A program made the translations under genes and the position numbers. A DNA stretch of 64,000 nucleotides from RPQJ01 sp963700045 (lineage in GTDB: Bacteria > Pseudomonadota > Gammaproteobacteria > Steroidobacterales > Steroidobacteraceae). Each line of letters starts with the position of its first letter. Within the stretch, counting starts at the first letter, position 1. Shown piece by piece: positions 37,320 to 46,999 of the stretch. The stretch spans positions 76,893 through 140,892 of the forward strand of contig CAVOWK010000023.1 in NCBI GenBank assembly GCA_963700045.1, in the 5' to 3' direction. The notes under the pieces are model-generated. The model was given only the letters and a program-made list of their open reading frames with translations. It was not told the DNA's origin and did no database searches.

Positions 37320-38042
37320 GTGGAGACGCGCTCATTGAACCCAGACGCCACCGGATCGAGCATCCTGCTCGTCGAGGACAATCGCGACATTGCGGAGATG
37401 GTGGTCGAATTCCTCGAGCGAAAAGGCTATGCCGTGGATTACGCCGGCGACGGCGTGACCGGGCTGCACCTTGCGGTCACGAACCCCTACGATGTGATCG
37501 TCCTCGACCTGATGTTGCCGGGGCTGGACGGTCTCGCCTTGTGCCGCAAGCTGCGTGAGGATGCGAAGCGCGACACACCGCTGCTGATGCTGACCGCGCG
37601 CGATACCGTGAACGACAAGATCGCGGGCCTCGACGCCGGCGCCGACGATTACCTGGTCAAGCCGTTCGAGATCCGGGAACTCGAGGCGCGGATCCGTACC
37701 CTGCTTCGTCGCCAGCGCGGTACCGTCGTGGCCGAGACCCTGCGCGTCGCCGATCTGCTGATCGATACCTCCACGCTGCAGGTCACGCGCGCCGGCCAGT
37801 CGATCAAGCTGATGCCGATCGGCCTCAAGCTGCTGATGGTCCTCATGCGCGCATCGCCGCGCATCGTCAGTCGACAACAGCTCGAGCGCGAGGTCTGGGG
37901 CGACGTGCTGCCGGACTCCGACACCCTGCGCAGCCACCTGTACGCGCTGCGCAAGGCAATCGACAAGCCCTTCGAGCGGCCGCTGCTGCACACGGTCGCG
38001 GGTGCCGGCTACCGCATCGCCTTGAGCCATGAAGAAAAGTAG
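37320..38042 (+). CDS. OmpR/PhoB-family response regulator
   Basis: 240 residues from GTG (an earlier GTG adds six codons). The receiver domain has SILLVEDNRDIAEMVVEFLE, the phosphoacceptor Asp in DVIVLDLMLPGLDG, and TARDTVNDKIAGLDAGADDY with K in LVKPFEIRELEAR. The effector domain is a winged helix ending SHLYALRKAIDKPF and GAGYRIAL. It forms an operon with the sensor kinase (14-bp overlap), and the 11-bp repeats to its left are the likely binding site. Confidence 0.95.
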   Translation: METRSLNPDATGSSILLVEDNRDIAEMVVEFLERKGYAVDYAGDGVTGLHLAVTNPYDVIVLDLMLPGLDGLALCRKLREDAKRDTPLLMLTARDTVNDKIAGLDAGADDYLVKPFEIRELEARIRTLLRRQRGTVVAETLRVADLLIDTSTLQVTRAGQSIKLMPIGLKLLMVLMRASPRIVSRQQLEREVWGDVLPDSDTLRSHLYALRKAIDKPFERPLLHTVAGAGYRIALSHEEK

Positions 38043-39327
38043 CGGCTCCGGTCGAGGCATCGGCGCACGGCTCAGCCGGGCCTTCCTGCTGCAGGCCACC
38101 TTCATCAGCGTGGCGGCAGTCGTCGGCGTCTTCGTTGCGGGTGCACTGCTCGAGCGCTTGCTGATCCGCGAAGCCTTGCGGGACGAGGCGGCGCATTTCT
38201 GGGAGCAGCGCTCAGCACGGCCGGATTTCCCGCTGCCGAACACCCGCAATCTGACGGGCTACATCGATGATGTGCCCGATGCGCTGCGACCACTCGGGCT
38301 CGGCTACCATCCCTGGCGCCACGACGCGGTCGAGTATCTCGTGTACGTCAGCGAGCGCCAGGGCACGCGTCTGTACCTCACCTTCGATGGCAGCAGCGTC
38401 GCGCGACTCGCGGCCTACTATGGGCTCGCGCCCTTGGCGCTCGTCTTGCTGGTGCTGTACCTGTCGACCTGGCTCGGGTTCCGCGCCTCGCGACGGGCCG
38501 TGTCTCCCGTCATGGCCCTGGCGCGTTCCGTGCGTCAGCTCGATCCCAACGCCCCGGACCCTGCGGTCTTCGAGCCCGACCACCTGCCATTCGGCGCCGA
38601 CGACGAGGTCGGCGAACTCTCGGCGGCGCTCGCACGGTTCGCCCAGCGGATCAATGAGTTCATGGAGCGTGAGCGGCATTTCACGCGCGATGCGAGCCAC
38701 GAGTTGCGCAGTCCCCTCACGGTGATCCGGATGGCCTCCGACGTGCTCCTGCAGGGCACGAGCCTCGGGGAGTCGGAGCGACGCACGGTCGAGAGAATTC
38801 GTCGCTCGGCGCTCGACATGGAGGAATTGACGGCGGCCTTCCTGTTGCTCGCGCGCGAGTCGGAGACGGGTCTGCCGATGGAGACTGTGTGCATCAACGA
38901 CGTGGTTGCCGCCGAACTCGAGCGCGCGCAACCGCTCGCTGCAGGCAGGCCGGTCGTGCTGCAACTCGACGCCCGCTGCCGCCTCTCGCTAAGGGCTCCC
39001 GAGAAGGTGCTCTCGGCGCTGCTCGGCAACCTGCTGCGCAACGCCTTCGCATACACGGACGCAGGAACGGTCCGTGTCGAGATTCATCCCGACGCGGTCG
39101 TGATCGAGGACACGGGCGTCGGCCTGCCTGCCGGGCGCTATCGCGACATGGAGCAACCGTTCGTGCGCGGGTCCTCCGCAAGGCCCGGCTACGGCGTCGG
39201 TCTCACGATCGTGCGGCGGCTGTCCGACCGGTTCGGCTGGCCTGTCGAGTTCACCAGCCAGGCCGGTGTCGGCACGCGGGCCAGGGTCGCATTCACCGGG
39301 GCCACGGCCACGCCGCTCGAGGGCTGA
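38029..39327 (+). CDS. Sensor histidine kinase
   Basis: 432 residues. Two membrane helices (FISVAAVVGVFVAGALLERL and APLALVLLVLYLSTWLGF) bracket a periplasmic sensor of about 90 residues. A HAMP-like linker (RASRRAVSPVMALARSVRQL) follows. H-box FTRDASHELRSPLTVIRMAS holds the phosphorylated His; N-box NLLRNAFAYT and G-boxes EDTGVGLP and GYGVGLTIVRRL complete the ATP site. The signal is unknown. Co-transcribed with the response regulator. Confidence 0.95.
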   Translation: MKKSSGSGRGIGARLSRAFLLQATFISVAAVVGVFVAGALLERLLIREALRDEAAHFWEQRSARPDFPLPNTRNLTGYIDDVPDALRPLGLGYHPWRHDAVEYLVYVSERQGTRLYLTFDGSSVARLAAYYGLAPLALVLLVLYLSTWLGFRASRRAVSPVMALARSVRQLDPNAPDPAVFEPDHLPFGADDEVGELSAALARFAQRINEFMERERHFTRDASHELRSPLTVIRMASDVLLQGTSLGESERRTVERIRRSALDMEELTAAFLLLARESETGLPMETVCINDVVAAELERAQPLAAGRPVVLQLDARCRLSLRAPEKVLSALLGNLLRNAFAYTDAGTVRVEIHPDAVVIEDTGVGLPAGRYRDMEQPFVRGSSARPGYGVGLTIVRRLSDRFGWPVEFTSQAGVGTRARVAFTGATATPLEG

Positions 39328-39353
39328 CCTGGCCCTGCCCCCGTGTCCCTGGA

Positions 39354-40826
39354 TCAGCGCGCTGCTGTCGCGATCAGGCGTGCGTAGAACTCGGCCGTGC
39401 GCCGCATGTTGTCCAGCGTCATGTGCTCGTTCGTGCCGTGGATCATCTGCAGCTCGCCGATCGACGCCACGATCGGCTGGAAGCGATAGATGTCCTCGGC
39501 CAGCCCGGCCATGTGGCGACTGTCGGTCGTGGCCGTGACGAGGCCGGGCGCAACGGGAGTTCGCTCGTCACCCGCCGCGAGTTCCGCCAGGACGCGGTAG
39601 GCCGTCGAGGTGCTCGACGACACCGGTGAAGGGTCGTAGGCAGGGCCTTCCCAGGCAAGCTTGACGCCGAGACCGCTGGTCGCTGCCGCAGCACGCCGCA
39701 TCACGTCCTCCGCAGTCAGGCCCGGCGCAATGCGGTAGTTGATCCAGGCGGTCGCGTCCTGCGGCAGCACGTTCTCCTTCGGGCTGCCGCGCAGCATCGT
39801 CGGCGCGATCGTCGTGTGCAGCGTCGCAGCGCCCGCGGCCGTCGCTGCGATCTGCCGCACGAGCAGTGGGCGGAACAACCATTCATTCGCGACGGCGACG
39901 CGAACGAGGAGCGGTGCATCCGGCGCGAGTGCGCGCACCATGTCGGCCGCCGGTCCCTTGAACTCGAGCGGAAAAGCTGCGTCGGTGATGGCCAGCACGG
40001 CCCTGGCGAGCACTTCGACGCCCGTCTCGGGTGGCGGCGCAGAAGAATGCCCGCCTGCGGCGGGCGCGGTGACCTTCAGCGTCGCGTAGCCCTTCTCGGC
40101 AATGCCGATCAGCGCCACGGGTCGGCCAAGCAGCGGGAAATCGGCGATGACGGCCAGGCCTTCGTCGAGCACGAATGCCGCGTGCACGCCCCGGGCTTGC
40201 AGCAGCTGCGCTGCTGCGTGCGCCCCGGTGCCGCCAGCCTCTTCGTCGTGCCCGCTGACCACGTAGACGGTGCGACGGGGTACGAACCCGCTGGTGACCA
40301 GCGACTCGATACCCTCGAACAAGCCGATCATCGACCCCTTGTCGTCGACGGCGCCACGACCCCACACCGCGCCGTCCGCGATCACGCCGTCGTACGGCGG
40401 GTGCGACCAGTCCTGCTCGGTGCCACTCGTCACGGGGACGACGTCGTGGTGAGCCAGCAGGACGATCGGCGCGAGCGACGGGTCTGTGCCGCGCCAGGTG
40501 TAGACGAGCGTGTGGCCGGCGACCAGTTCGCGAGTCATGGCCGCGTGTGCCGCGGGGTAGGTCGCGGCCAGCCACGCGTGCAGACGGTCCCATTCGGCCC
40601 AGTCGTTGTCCTTCGCGTCCTGGTGACTGACGGTGCGGAAGCGAACTGCTTCCGCCAGGTGCTTCGCAGCAGTTGCGCCGTCGATGTGCACGGCCGGCGC
40701 GAGTTCGACAGGCGACGTCAAGTCGCCGGTGGGCGGTGTGTAGGTCGCCGTGCGATACGCGACGACCGCGACCAGGGCGGTGATCACGACCAGCAGGACG
40801 ATGAGAACTCGGCGGGTCAGGCTCAT
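39354..40826 (-). CDS. M20-family metallopeptidase, membrane-anchored
   Basis: 490 residues from MSLTRRVLIV. One N-terminal helix (VLIVLLVVITALVAVVAY). The zinc-site motifs are VLLAHHDVVPV (H and D), GRGAVDDKGSM, SGHDEEAGGTGAHAAAQL (E-E) and the His near IHGTNEHMTLDNM at the end. This resembles carboxypeptidase PM20/Cps1-type peptidases that cleave N-acyl amino acids or small peptides. Convergent with the sensor kinase; monocistronic. Confidence 0.93.
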   Translation of the reverse strand: MSLTRRVLIVLLVVITALVAVVAYRTATYTPPTGDLTSPVELAPAVHIDGATAAKHLAEAVRFRTVSHQDAKDNDWAEWDRLHAWLAATYPAAHAAMTRELVAGHTLVYTWRGTDPSLAPIVLLAHHDVVPVTSGTEQDWSHPPYDGVIADGAVWGRGAVDDKGSMIGLFEGIESLVTSGFVPRRTVYVVSGHDEEAGGTGAHAAAQLLQARGVHAAFVLDEGLAVIADFPLLGRPVALIGIAEKGYATLKVTAPAAGGHSSAPPPETGVEVLARAVLAITDAAFPLEFKGPAADMVRALAPDAPLLVRVAVANEWLFRPLLVRQIAATAAGAATLHTTIAPTMLRGSPKENVLPQDATAWINYRIAPGLTAEDVMRRAAAATSGLGVKLAWEGPAYDPSPVSSSTSTAYRVLAELAAGDERTPVAPGLVTATTDSRHMAGLAEDIYRFQPIVASIGELQMIHGTNEHMTLDNMRRTAEFYARLIATAAR

Positions 40827-41040
40827 GTAACCCGATGATAGGGGCATTCGGCTCGTCGCTCACCTGCAGATTCCGGATCGCTTGCAAGCCCGGCCGACCC
40901 GCGTGGCCTAGCGATTAATACCGGTGCGCTGTTCCAACACTCCGAATTCTCCTTTGCCGCGTCCGGCATTAGCCTTGTGCCGTGGGGCAAAGGGCGTGCC
41001 GCCCCGGCACGCCCAGTCGCAAATAGGGAAGGAGTGCGTC

Positions 41041-41418
41041 ATGAGAAGGAAACTCCTGGCGGTCGCAGTACCGGTCGCGGCCTGCATGGCCTGGGGCAAT
41101 GTCCTGGCCCAGCCGTTGGAAGAGATCGTGGTCGAGGCCTCGCCCATCGTGAAGGAGAGCAAGGCCGACACGGCCAGCCCGGCACCCGGGTACTACAAGG
41201 TCGCCATGTCGAGTCGGGTGAGCTACGCCGACCTCGACCTGGCGAAGCCGGCGGACGTCGCAACGCTGGACTGGCGGATCAACGAGGCGGCGAAGGTCGT
41301 CTGCGAGAAGCTCGGCAAGGCCTATCCGGACTCCGGACCCGACACGAAAGAGTGCGCGCAGCGCGCCGCAGGCAAGGCCTTGGCTGAAGCAAGGAAGGCC
41401 GCTGCGTCGAGGAAATAG
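41041..41418 (+). CDS. UrcA-family secreted protein
   Basis: 125 residues, preceded by GGAAGGAG. The signal peptide is KLLAVAVPVAACMAWGNVLA. The mature part has VAMSSRVSYADLDLAKPADV and INEAAKVVCEKLGKAYP, with two Cys, the pattern of UrcA proteins found in Sphingomonadales, Caulobacterales and related Gammaproteobacteria. Function unknown. It lies alone between the peptidase and the nitronate monooxygenase. Confidence 0.82.
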   Translation: MRRKLLAVAVPVAACMAWGNVLAQPLEEIVVEASPIVKESKADTASPAPGYYKVAMSSRVSYADLDLAKPADVATLDWRINEAAKVVCEKLGKAYPDSGPDTKECAQRAAGKALAEARKAAASRK

Positions 41419-41511
41419 GCGAGTCGCCGGGTTGGCCGCCTGCGAAGCTGAGCGATCGCCGGACGGATCGGCGACAATCGACTGTTGCCCAACAGGAAAC
41501 CGAGGCCGTCC

Positions 41512-42489
41512 ATGAAGACCCGCATCACCGAACTCTTCGGCATCCAGCACCCGATCATCCAGGGCGGCATGCATTTCGTCGGGTTGCCCGAACTCGCGTC
41601 GGCGGTCTCCAACGCGGGCGGGCTCGGCATGATCACGGCGCTGACGCTCGGCACGCCGGAGAAGCTCGCTGCGGCGATCAAGCGCTGCCACGACATGACC
41701 GACAAGCCGTTTGGCGTGAACCTGACGTTCCTGCCGACGTTCGCCAATCCGCCGTACCCCGAACTCATCCAGGCGATCGTCGAAGGCGGCGTGCGCATCG
41801 TCGAGACCGCGGGCCGCAGTCCGGAGCAGTACATGCCCGTGCTCAAGCAGCATGGCGTCAAGGTCATCCACAAGTGCACGTCGGTGCGGCACTCGCTCAA
41901 GGCCGAAAAGATCGGCTGCGACGCCGTGAGCGTCGACGGCTTCGAGTGCGGGGGTCACCCGGGCGAGGACGACGTGCCGAACTTCATCCTGCTGCCGCTC
42001 GCCGCGGAGGCACTGAAGATCCCGTTCGTCGCTTCCGGCGGCATGGCCGACGGACGCAGCCTCGTCGCTGCGCTCGCCCTGGGCGCCGAAGGCATGAACA
42101 TGGGCACGCGTTTCATCGCCACGCAGGAAGCGCCGGTGCACGAGAACGTCAAGCAGGCGCTGGTGCGGGCCACCGAACTCGACACGCGGCTGATCATGCG
42201 TCCGCTGCGCAACACGGAACGGGTGCTGCGCAACTCGGCCGTGGACAAGGTCGTCGAGATCGAGAAGCAGAAGGGCGCTGCGACCACGATCGACGACATC
42301 CGCGAGTACGTCGCGGGTGCCTACACGAAGGTGATGCAGCAGGGCGAGATGGAGGCGGGCGCGTGGTCCTGCGGCATGGTCGCCGGGCTGATCCACGACG
42401 TGCCGACCTGCCGCGAGCTGATCGACCGGATCATGGCGGAAGCCGACGCGATCGTGTCACGCCGGCTCGAGGCCATGCGCGCCGCCTGA
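41512..42489 (+). CDS. Nitronate monooxygenase (2-nitropropane dioxygenase-like)
   Basis: FMN enzyme that oxidises alkyl nitronates. 325 residues from the ATG giving MKTRITELFGIQHPIIQGGM. FMN contacts include GIQHPIIQGGM, NAGGLGMITALTLGTP, DGFECGGHPGEDDVPNF (the GGH core) and ASGGMADGRSLVAALALGAE. Full length for the family. Physiological substrate is probably propionate 3-nitronate or a related toxin. Convergent with the GMC oxidoreductase gene. Confidence 0.93.
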   Translation: MKTRITELFGIQHPIIQGGMHFVGLPELASAVSNAGGLGMITALTLGTPEKLAAAIKRCHDMTDKPFGVNLTFLPTFANPPYPELIQAIVEGGVRIVETAGRSPEQYMPVLKQHGVKVIHKCTSVRHSLKAEKIGCDAVSVDGFECGGHPGEDDVPNFILLPLAAEALKIPFVASGGMADGRSLVAALALGAEGMNMGTRFIATQEAPVHENVKQALVRATELDTRLIMRPLRNTERVLRNSAVDKVVEIEKQKGAATTIDDIREYVAGAYTKVMQQGEMEAGAWSCGMVAGLIHDVPTCRELIDRIMAEADAIVSRRLEAMRAA

Positions 42490-42492
42490 CCG

Positions 42493-44145
42493 TCAGATTT
42501 CGCCGCGCTTCGCGAACTGTGCGATGTGGTCGCCGGCGCGGAAGGCAAGGGCCTGGATCGTCATCGTCGGTTGCCCGCGCCCCGACGTCACGAAGCTCGA
42601 GCCGTCGCAGACGAACAGGTTGCGGATGTCGTGACTGCGATGGTACTTGTCGACGACCGAGGTCTTTGGGTCGTTGCCCATGCGCGCAGTCCCCAACAGG
42701 TGCGGGCCGGCGGTCGATTCGGTGACCGGGTCCTTCCAGACTTCGAGCGCACCGGCGGCCTGCATGGACTCGACGCCACGATCCTGCAGGTAGCGCGCCA
42801 TCGCGAGGTCGTCCGGATGGTCCTTGTAGGTCATGCGCAGCGCGGGCAGGCCCCAGGCGTCCTTCAGCTCCGGGTCGAGGTCGATGCGATTGGTCTCGAG
42901 CGGCAGCGACGTGCCGTGACCGGCGACGATCATCGCGCGCGGCAGCGCCTCGAGCAGCGATTTGAACCCGGCGCCCCAGGTGCGACCCGGCGGTGGCGCG
43001 AACAGCGACCACGCAATCGGCATCGGGCCGATGCGCGAATCGATGCCGCCGCCGCCGTAGAAGCCGCGCTTCGGGTCGCTGTCGTACCAGTCGTGCACGA
43101 CACGCGTGACCTGCGCGCTCTTGAACTCGTTCAGTTCGTGCTCGAACAGCGCGTTGACCTGGGCGTAGGTGTTGAACATCAGGTTCTTGCCGACATAGCC
43201 GCTGGAATTCGCCAGCCCGTCCGGGAACTGTGCATTGGCCGACATCAGCAGCAGCCGCGACGTTTCCGCGCCATTGGCGCACACGACGACCGCGCGCGCC
43301 TTCTGGAAATGCTCGCGCTTGTCCTTGTCGAAATAGGCGACACCGGTCGCGCGGCCCGCCGCGTTCGTCTCGATGCGCGACACGTAGCTCAGCGGCCGCA
43401 CTTCGCAGCGTCCCGTGGCTTCGGCCTCCGGAATCATCGTGTAAAGCGTCGACGACTTCGCCTGCATTTCGCAGCCGAAGCCGATGCAGAACCCGCAGTG
43501 AGCGCAGGCGGCGCGGTCCTTGTACGGCACCGACGCGATCGCCATCGGCGCCGGGTACGGATGCCAGCCCATCTTGCGCGCGCCGCGCTCCAGCAGCACG
43601 CCCGAGGACTTCACGGGCAGCGGCGGCATCGGGTACGGCTTGCTGCGCCACGGGTCGAACGGGCTGGCACCGGCCAGCCCGGACACGCCGACCTCCCACT
43701 CGACCTTCGTGTAATACGGCTCGAGTTCGTCGTAGGTGATCGGCCAGTCGGAAAAAGTCGTTCCCGCGATCGCGCCCAGCCGGCTGCGCTCGTCGAAGTC
43801 GACTTCGTGGAAGCGCCAGAAGTTGGCGGTGAAGTGCACGGAACTGCCGCCGACGTTCGGCGCGTACCACGCGGCCGGAAACTCGGTGACGCGTTGCGCT
43901 TTCTCCGCCGCCGTCTTGCGAAACGTCTGCGGGTTCGTGTCGAGCTTGTTGGTCAGGGCGCCGTTGAACCAGTAGTCCAGTTCGTCGTGGCGGAAGTCCG
44001 CGGCCGTGAAGCGCGGCCCCTGCTCGAGCACCAGCACCTCGAACCCGGCCTGTGACAGTTCGCGCGCCATCACCCCGCCGGCGGCCCCCGAACCCACCAC
44101 CACGAAGTCGACGGTGTCGTCCGGCTTGAACTTGCGCGCGCTCAT
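42493..44145 (-). CDS. GMC-family FAD oxidoreductase (membrane dehydrogenase large subunit)
   Basis: 550 residues from ATG (MSARKFKPDDTVDFVVVGSG). The FAD motif VVVGSGAAGGVMARELSQAG, PNVGGSSVHFTANFWRFHEV and the C-terminal His region VCDGSSFVTSGRGQPTMTIQ mark the GMC dehydrogenases acting on sugars or alcohols, such as gluconate 2-dehydrogenase-like enzymes. The start overlaps the small subunit's stop by 4 bp; together they form a periplasmic FAD dehydrogenase that usually passes electrons to a cytochrome c subunit. No cytochrome subunit is seen. Confidence 0.93.
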   Translation of the reverse strand: MSARKFKPDDTVDFVVVGSGAAGGVMARELSQAGFEVLVLEQGPRFTAADFRHDELDYWFNGALTNKLDTNPQTFRKTAAEKAQRVTEFPAAWYAPNVGGSSVHFTANFWRFHEVDFDERSRLGAIAGTTFSDWPITYDELEPYYTKVEWEVGVSGLAGASPFDPWRSKPYPMPPLPVKSSGVLLERGARKMGWHPYPAPMAIASVPYKDRAACAHCGFCIGFGCEMQAKSSTLYTMIPEAEATGRCEVRPLSYVSRIETNAAGRATGVAYFDKDKREHFQKARAVVVCANGAETSRLLLMSANAQFPDGLANSSGYVGKNLMFNTYAQVNALFEHELNEFKSAQVTRVVHDWYDSDPKRGFYGGGGIDSRIGPMPIAWSLFAPPPGRTWGAGFKSLLEALPRAMIVAGHGTSLPLETNRIDLDPELKDAWGLPALRMTYKDHPDDLAMARYLQDRGVESMQAAGALEVWKDPVTESTAGPHLLGTARMGNDPKTSVVDKYHRSHDIRNLFVCDGSSFVTSGRGQPTMTIQALAFRAGDHIAQFAKRGEI

Positions 44146-44763
44146 GACTGCTGCTCCGCGGTCTTCGCATAAGGCACGAACCCGGCGTATTCGGCGTCGT
44201 AATGTCCGAACGGTGGTTGCCACGCATGCTGGTCGACGAAGCCGACGAGCTTCCAGCCGAGCTTGCCCGCGTTGCCGCCATAGGAAGGCAGTGCAAGCAG
44301 CCCAAGCACTGTCAGGAACCGCATGCCGCCGAAGAACGGCGTGTGCTCCATGTGCTTGAGGTACGCCGTCTGCTCGTCGAACGGCAGGTCGGCAAACTGC
44401 GCGACTCCCGCGATAGTGCTTCGCGCACTTCGCCTGGAATTCGGTCAGGCCCGCGACGAACTCCTGGCCGCTCTCTTTCCATAGCCCCGCATGCACGTGG
44501 TCGATGAAATAGACGACACCCGCTTCATGCGCTCCTGGCGTGGCGCCGCTCGGGACGATCTGCGACGCAATGGCGTCGACGTCACGAGCCTGCGCGGGCG
44601 TGAGCAGGAGAAACTTGCTGCGATCCGCGGTGTCGCTGGCCATCTGATGGGCGTGTTCAGCTGCGGCGACGACCTTGGGCCAGCTGGCCGCGAGCCACGC
44701 CATGCCCAATGCCCCGCCCGAGGCCTGCAGGAAGTTCCTGCGCGACGTACCCGATGCGTCCAT
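44142..44763 (-). pseudogene. Gluconate 2-dehydrogenase subunit 3-like gene, frameshifted
   Basis: The start MDASGTSRRNFLQASGG is a twin-arginine signal; a helical domain follows (LLTPAQARDVDAIASQIVPS, HEAGVVYFIDHVHAGLWKES, FVAGLTEFQAKCAKHY). One extra base near 44405 shifts the frame; the second frame then gives AQFADLPFDEQTAYLKHMEH and GGMRFLTVLGLLALPSYGGN to the stop. Removing that base restores a protein of about 206 residues, the usual small-subunit size. It may be an assembly error. It exports the GMC subunit through Tat in this family. Confidence 0.8.
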
Positions 44764-44869
44764 GGCGATTCCCCTGCGAGCGTTATTGTGGACTGAGTAT
44801 GCTATGTCCTTTGTCGCCGCGGGTATTTTTGCATCGCGGCGTGGCTATGACGGCCCGACTGGAGGTTCC

Positions 44870-45373
44870 ATGACAGTACCCGACCGTAGAGTGTTTGCAT
44901 CGTCGTTGACGTGTGTGCTGCTTGCGCTGCCGTTCGCTGCCCCGGCCGCCGATGCGATCACGCGCCGGTCGCTCCCCGATTTTCCGATCGCCAGCAGCGT
45001 CGCAGTTCCTGGTGCCGCGCGAATCGTCTTCGTCAGCGGCACGCTCGCGGATGTCGCCAAGCCGGAGGCCCCAGCCGGCAGCACCGAGCGCCTCGGCGAT
45101 ACCGAGACCCAGGCGGCCAGCGTGCTCGCCAAGATCGAGAAGGAGCTCGCGGCATCCGGGTTGACGATGGCCGACGTCGTGAAGATGAACGTCTTCATGG
45201 TGGGCGACCCGGCGAAGGGCGGCGGCATGGACTTCGGCGGCTTGATGAAGTCCTACTCGCGCTACTTCGGCGCAGCCAGCCAGGGCAACCTGCCGGCGAG
45301 GACCACCGTGCAGGTGGTGGCGCTGCCGGTGCCGGGCGCGCTGGTCGAGATCGAAGTGGTGGCGGCGCGCTGA
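44870..45373 (+). CDS. Secreted RidA-like (YjgF/UK114) protein
   Basis: 167 residues from the ATG after GGAGG. It has a signal peptide (FASSLTCVLLALPFAAPAA), which cytosolic RidA lacks. The fold is seen in RIVFVSGTLADVAKPEAPAG, the helix LGDTETQAASVLAKIEKELA, DVVKMNVFMVGDP and the end NLPARTTVQVVALPVPGALV. The Arg in PARTTV is the key RidA residue. It likely works in the periplasm on an imine or related compound. Next to an esterase gene on the same strand. Confidence 0.88.
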   Translation: MTVPDRRVFASSLTCVLLALPFAAPAADAITRRSLPDFPIASSVAVPGAARIVFVSGTLADVAKPEAPAGSTERLGDTETQAASVLAKIEKELAASGLTMADVVKMNVFMVGDPAKGGGMDFGGLMKSYSRYFGAASQGNLPARTTVQVVALPVPGALVEIEVVAAR

Positions 45374-45390
45374 ACGGCGACGCCACCGGC

Positions 45391-46311
45391 ATGTCCGTCG
45401 ATGCCGCTTTCGCCGAGTTGCTCGCCGACAAGCGCAGCGAATTGCGTGCGCCGCCCGCACACGTTTCGGTCGACGACATGCGGGCCGGCAACAAGGCGTA
45501 CCTGATCACGGCGCCGAGAACCCCGCTCCATGCGGTCGACGACCGGGTGATGCCGGGCCCTGCGGGTCCGCTGAACGTGCGTATCTACCGGCCCACGAGC
45601 GAGGCACGACTGCCGGCCATCGTCTTCTGTCACGGTGGCGGCTTCGTGCTCGGCGATCTCGACACGCACGACTCGATCTGCCACCGGCTCGCGCACAGCA
45701 GCGGGTGCGCGGTCGTTGCCGTCGACTATCGACGCGCTCCGGAGACGCGGTTTCCCGGCGCCCTCGACGATTGCTCGGCGGTGCTGCGGTGGCTTGGGCG
45801 CCATGCGGCTGACTTTGACCTCGATGCCCAACGCCTCGCGCTCTGCGGCGACAGCGCAGGCGGCAACCTCGCGACGGCGACCGCCTTGCGCGCAAGACGC
45901 GGCGGGCCCGGCGTCAGCCATCTCGCGTTGCTGTATCCGATGCTGGATCCGGAGTGCGACACCGAATCGATGCATGCCTACGGGCGCGGGTACCTGCTCG
46001 CCCGCAGCGGGGTGCAGTGGTCCTGGAGTCAGTACCTGGGTGCGCCGGACGATGCGAACAACCCGCTCGTGGCTCTGCTGCACGCAGATCTCGCCGGGCT
46101 GCCGACGACCAGCGTGGTGACAGCCGAGTGCGATCCACTGCGCGATGAAGGCGAGGCGTTCGCCGAGAGGTTGCGGGCCGCGGGCGTCGAGGTCATCGCC
46201 CGTCGTTACGCGGGCATGGTCCATGGCTTTGCGGGATTGCCACAGATAACGCCGGTGGCAACGCGGGCGATCGACGAACTGGCGGGTGACATCCGCCGGT
46301 CGCTCGCATAA
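45391..46311 (+). CDS. Alpha/beta hydrolase, hormone-sensitive-lipase (HSL) family
   Basis: 306 residues from the ATG giving MSVDAAFAELLADKRSELRA. The HGGG oxyanion motif (VFCHGGGFVLGDLDTHD), nucleophile GDSAGGN, an acid in VVTAECDPLRDEGEAFAERL and His in GMVHGFAGLPQITP make a complete HSL-type esterase. No signal peptide, so cytosolic. It starts 17 bp after the RidA-like gene and probably shares its message. Confidence 0.94.
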   Translation: MSVDAAFAELLADKRSELRAPPAHVSVDDMRAGNKAYLITAPRTPLHAVDDRVMPGPAGPLNVRIYRPTSEARLPAIVFCHGGGFVLGDLDTHDSICHRLAHSSGCAVVAVDYRRAPETRFPGALDDCSAVLRWLGRHAADFDLDAQRLALCGDSAGGNLATATALRARRGGPGVSHLALLYPMLDPECDTESMHAYGRGYLLARSGVQWSWSQYLGAPDDANNPLVALLHADLAGLPTTSVVTAECDPLRDEGEAFAERLRAAGVEVIARRYAGMVHGFAGLPQITPVATRAIDELAGDIRRSLA

Positions 46312-46436
46312 ACGCGACGTTCATTCCATTTCGCCGGGTCCGTTCACGAAACCTTCAACTGTTTGACGCGGCGCAGCAATGCGCGGGACCGATCATTCGC
46401 GCACGCCAAATCGGCGGTCGTCGAATGGAGTGACCC

Positions 46437-46514
46437 ATGGAAATCGCAGCGATCGTGATCATCGCCTCGGTGGTGCTGTACATGCTGCAGCAGATCGAGG
46501 ATTCAATCCGATAA
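46437..46514 (+). CDS. Possible 25-residue membrane microprotein
   Basis: The frame MEIAAIVIIASVVLYMLQQI ends five residues later in EDSIR. It has an ATG with GGAG 8 nt before it and one strong membrane helix. No homology could be checked. It lies alone between the esterase and a VOC gene on the same strand. Coding is likely from the ribosome site and composition but unproven. Confidence 0.4.
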   Translation: MEIAAIVIIASVVLYMLQQIEDSIR

Positions 46515-46611
46515 GATCTGTACGCGACTGCACCGGCTTCGGGATCGGGCCAGCGCTTGCGCGTCCTGGCCCGAAGTCACGGTGTTCATGGTCCACGCGA
46601 GGAGAACCGTC

Positions 46612-46989
46612 ATGGCAGAAAACGCTGTTCGCTGGTTCGAGATCTACGTGCAGGACATGGCCCGTGCCCGGCGCTTCTACGAGACTGTCCTGGGCGTGAA
46701 GCTCGAGCGACTCGGGCCCGTTGACCAGGACCTCGAGATGTGGGCATTCCAGATGTCGCCCGACCGCCCCGGCGCCGGCGGGGCACTCGTCCGCACGCCC
46801 GGCATGCCCTCGACGCCCGGCGGCACGCTGGTCTACTTCGGGTGCGAGGACTGCGCCGTCGAAGGCGGCCGCGTGGTGTCGGCAGGCGGCAGGATCCAGC
46901 GGGAAAAGTTGTCGATCGGCGAGTACGGCCACATCGTCCTGGCCATCGACACCGAAGGCAATCTGTTCGGGCTGCACTCGATGAACTGA
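46612..46989 (+). CDS. VOC-family (glyoxalase-like) protein
   Basis: 125 residues from the ATG giving MAENAVRWFEIYVQDMARAR. Family features are WFEIYVQDMARARRFYETVL (first half), YFGCEDCAVEGGRVVSAGGR and HIVLAIDTEGNLFGLHS (second half) with E in the metal-site position DTEGN. Substrate unknown; similar proteins are called VOC family or PhnB-like. Single-gene unit. Confidence 0.9.
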   Translation: MAENAVRWFEIYVQDMARARRFYETVLGVKLERLGPVDQDLEMWAFQMSPDRPGAGGALVRTPGMPSTPGGTLVYFGCEDCAVEGGRVVSAGGRIQREKLSIGEYGHIVLAIDTEGNLFGLHSMN

Positions 46990-46999
46990 TGCTTGTTCG

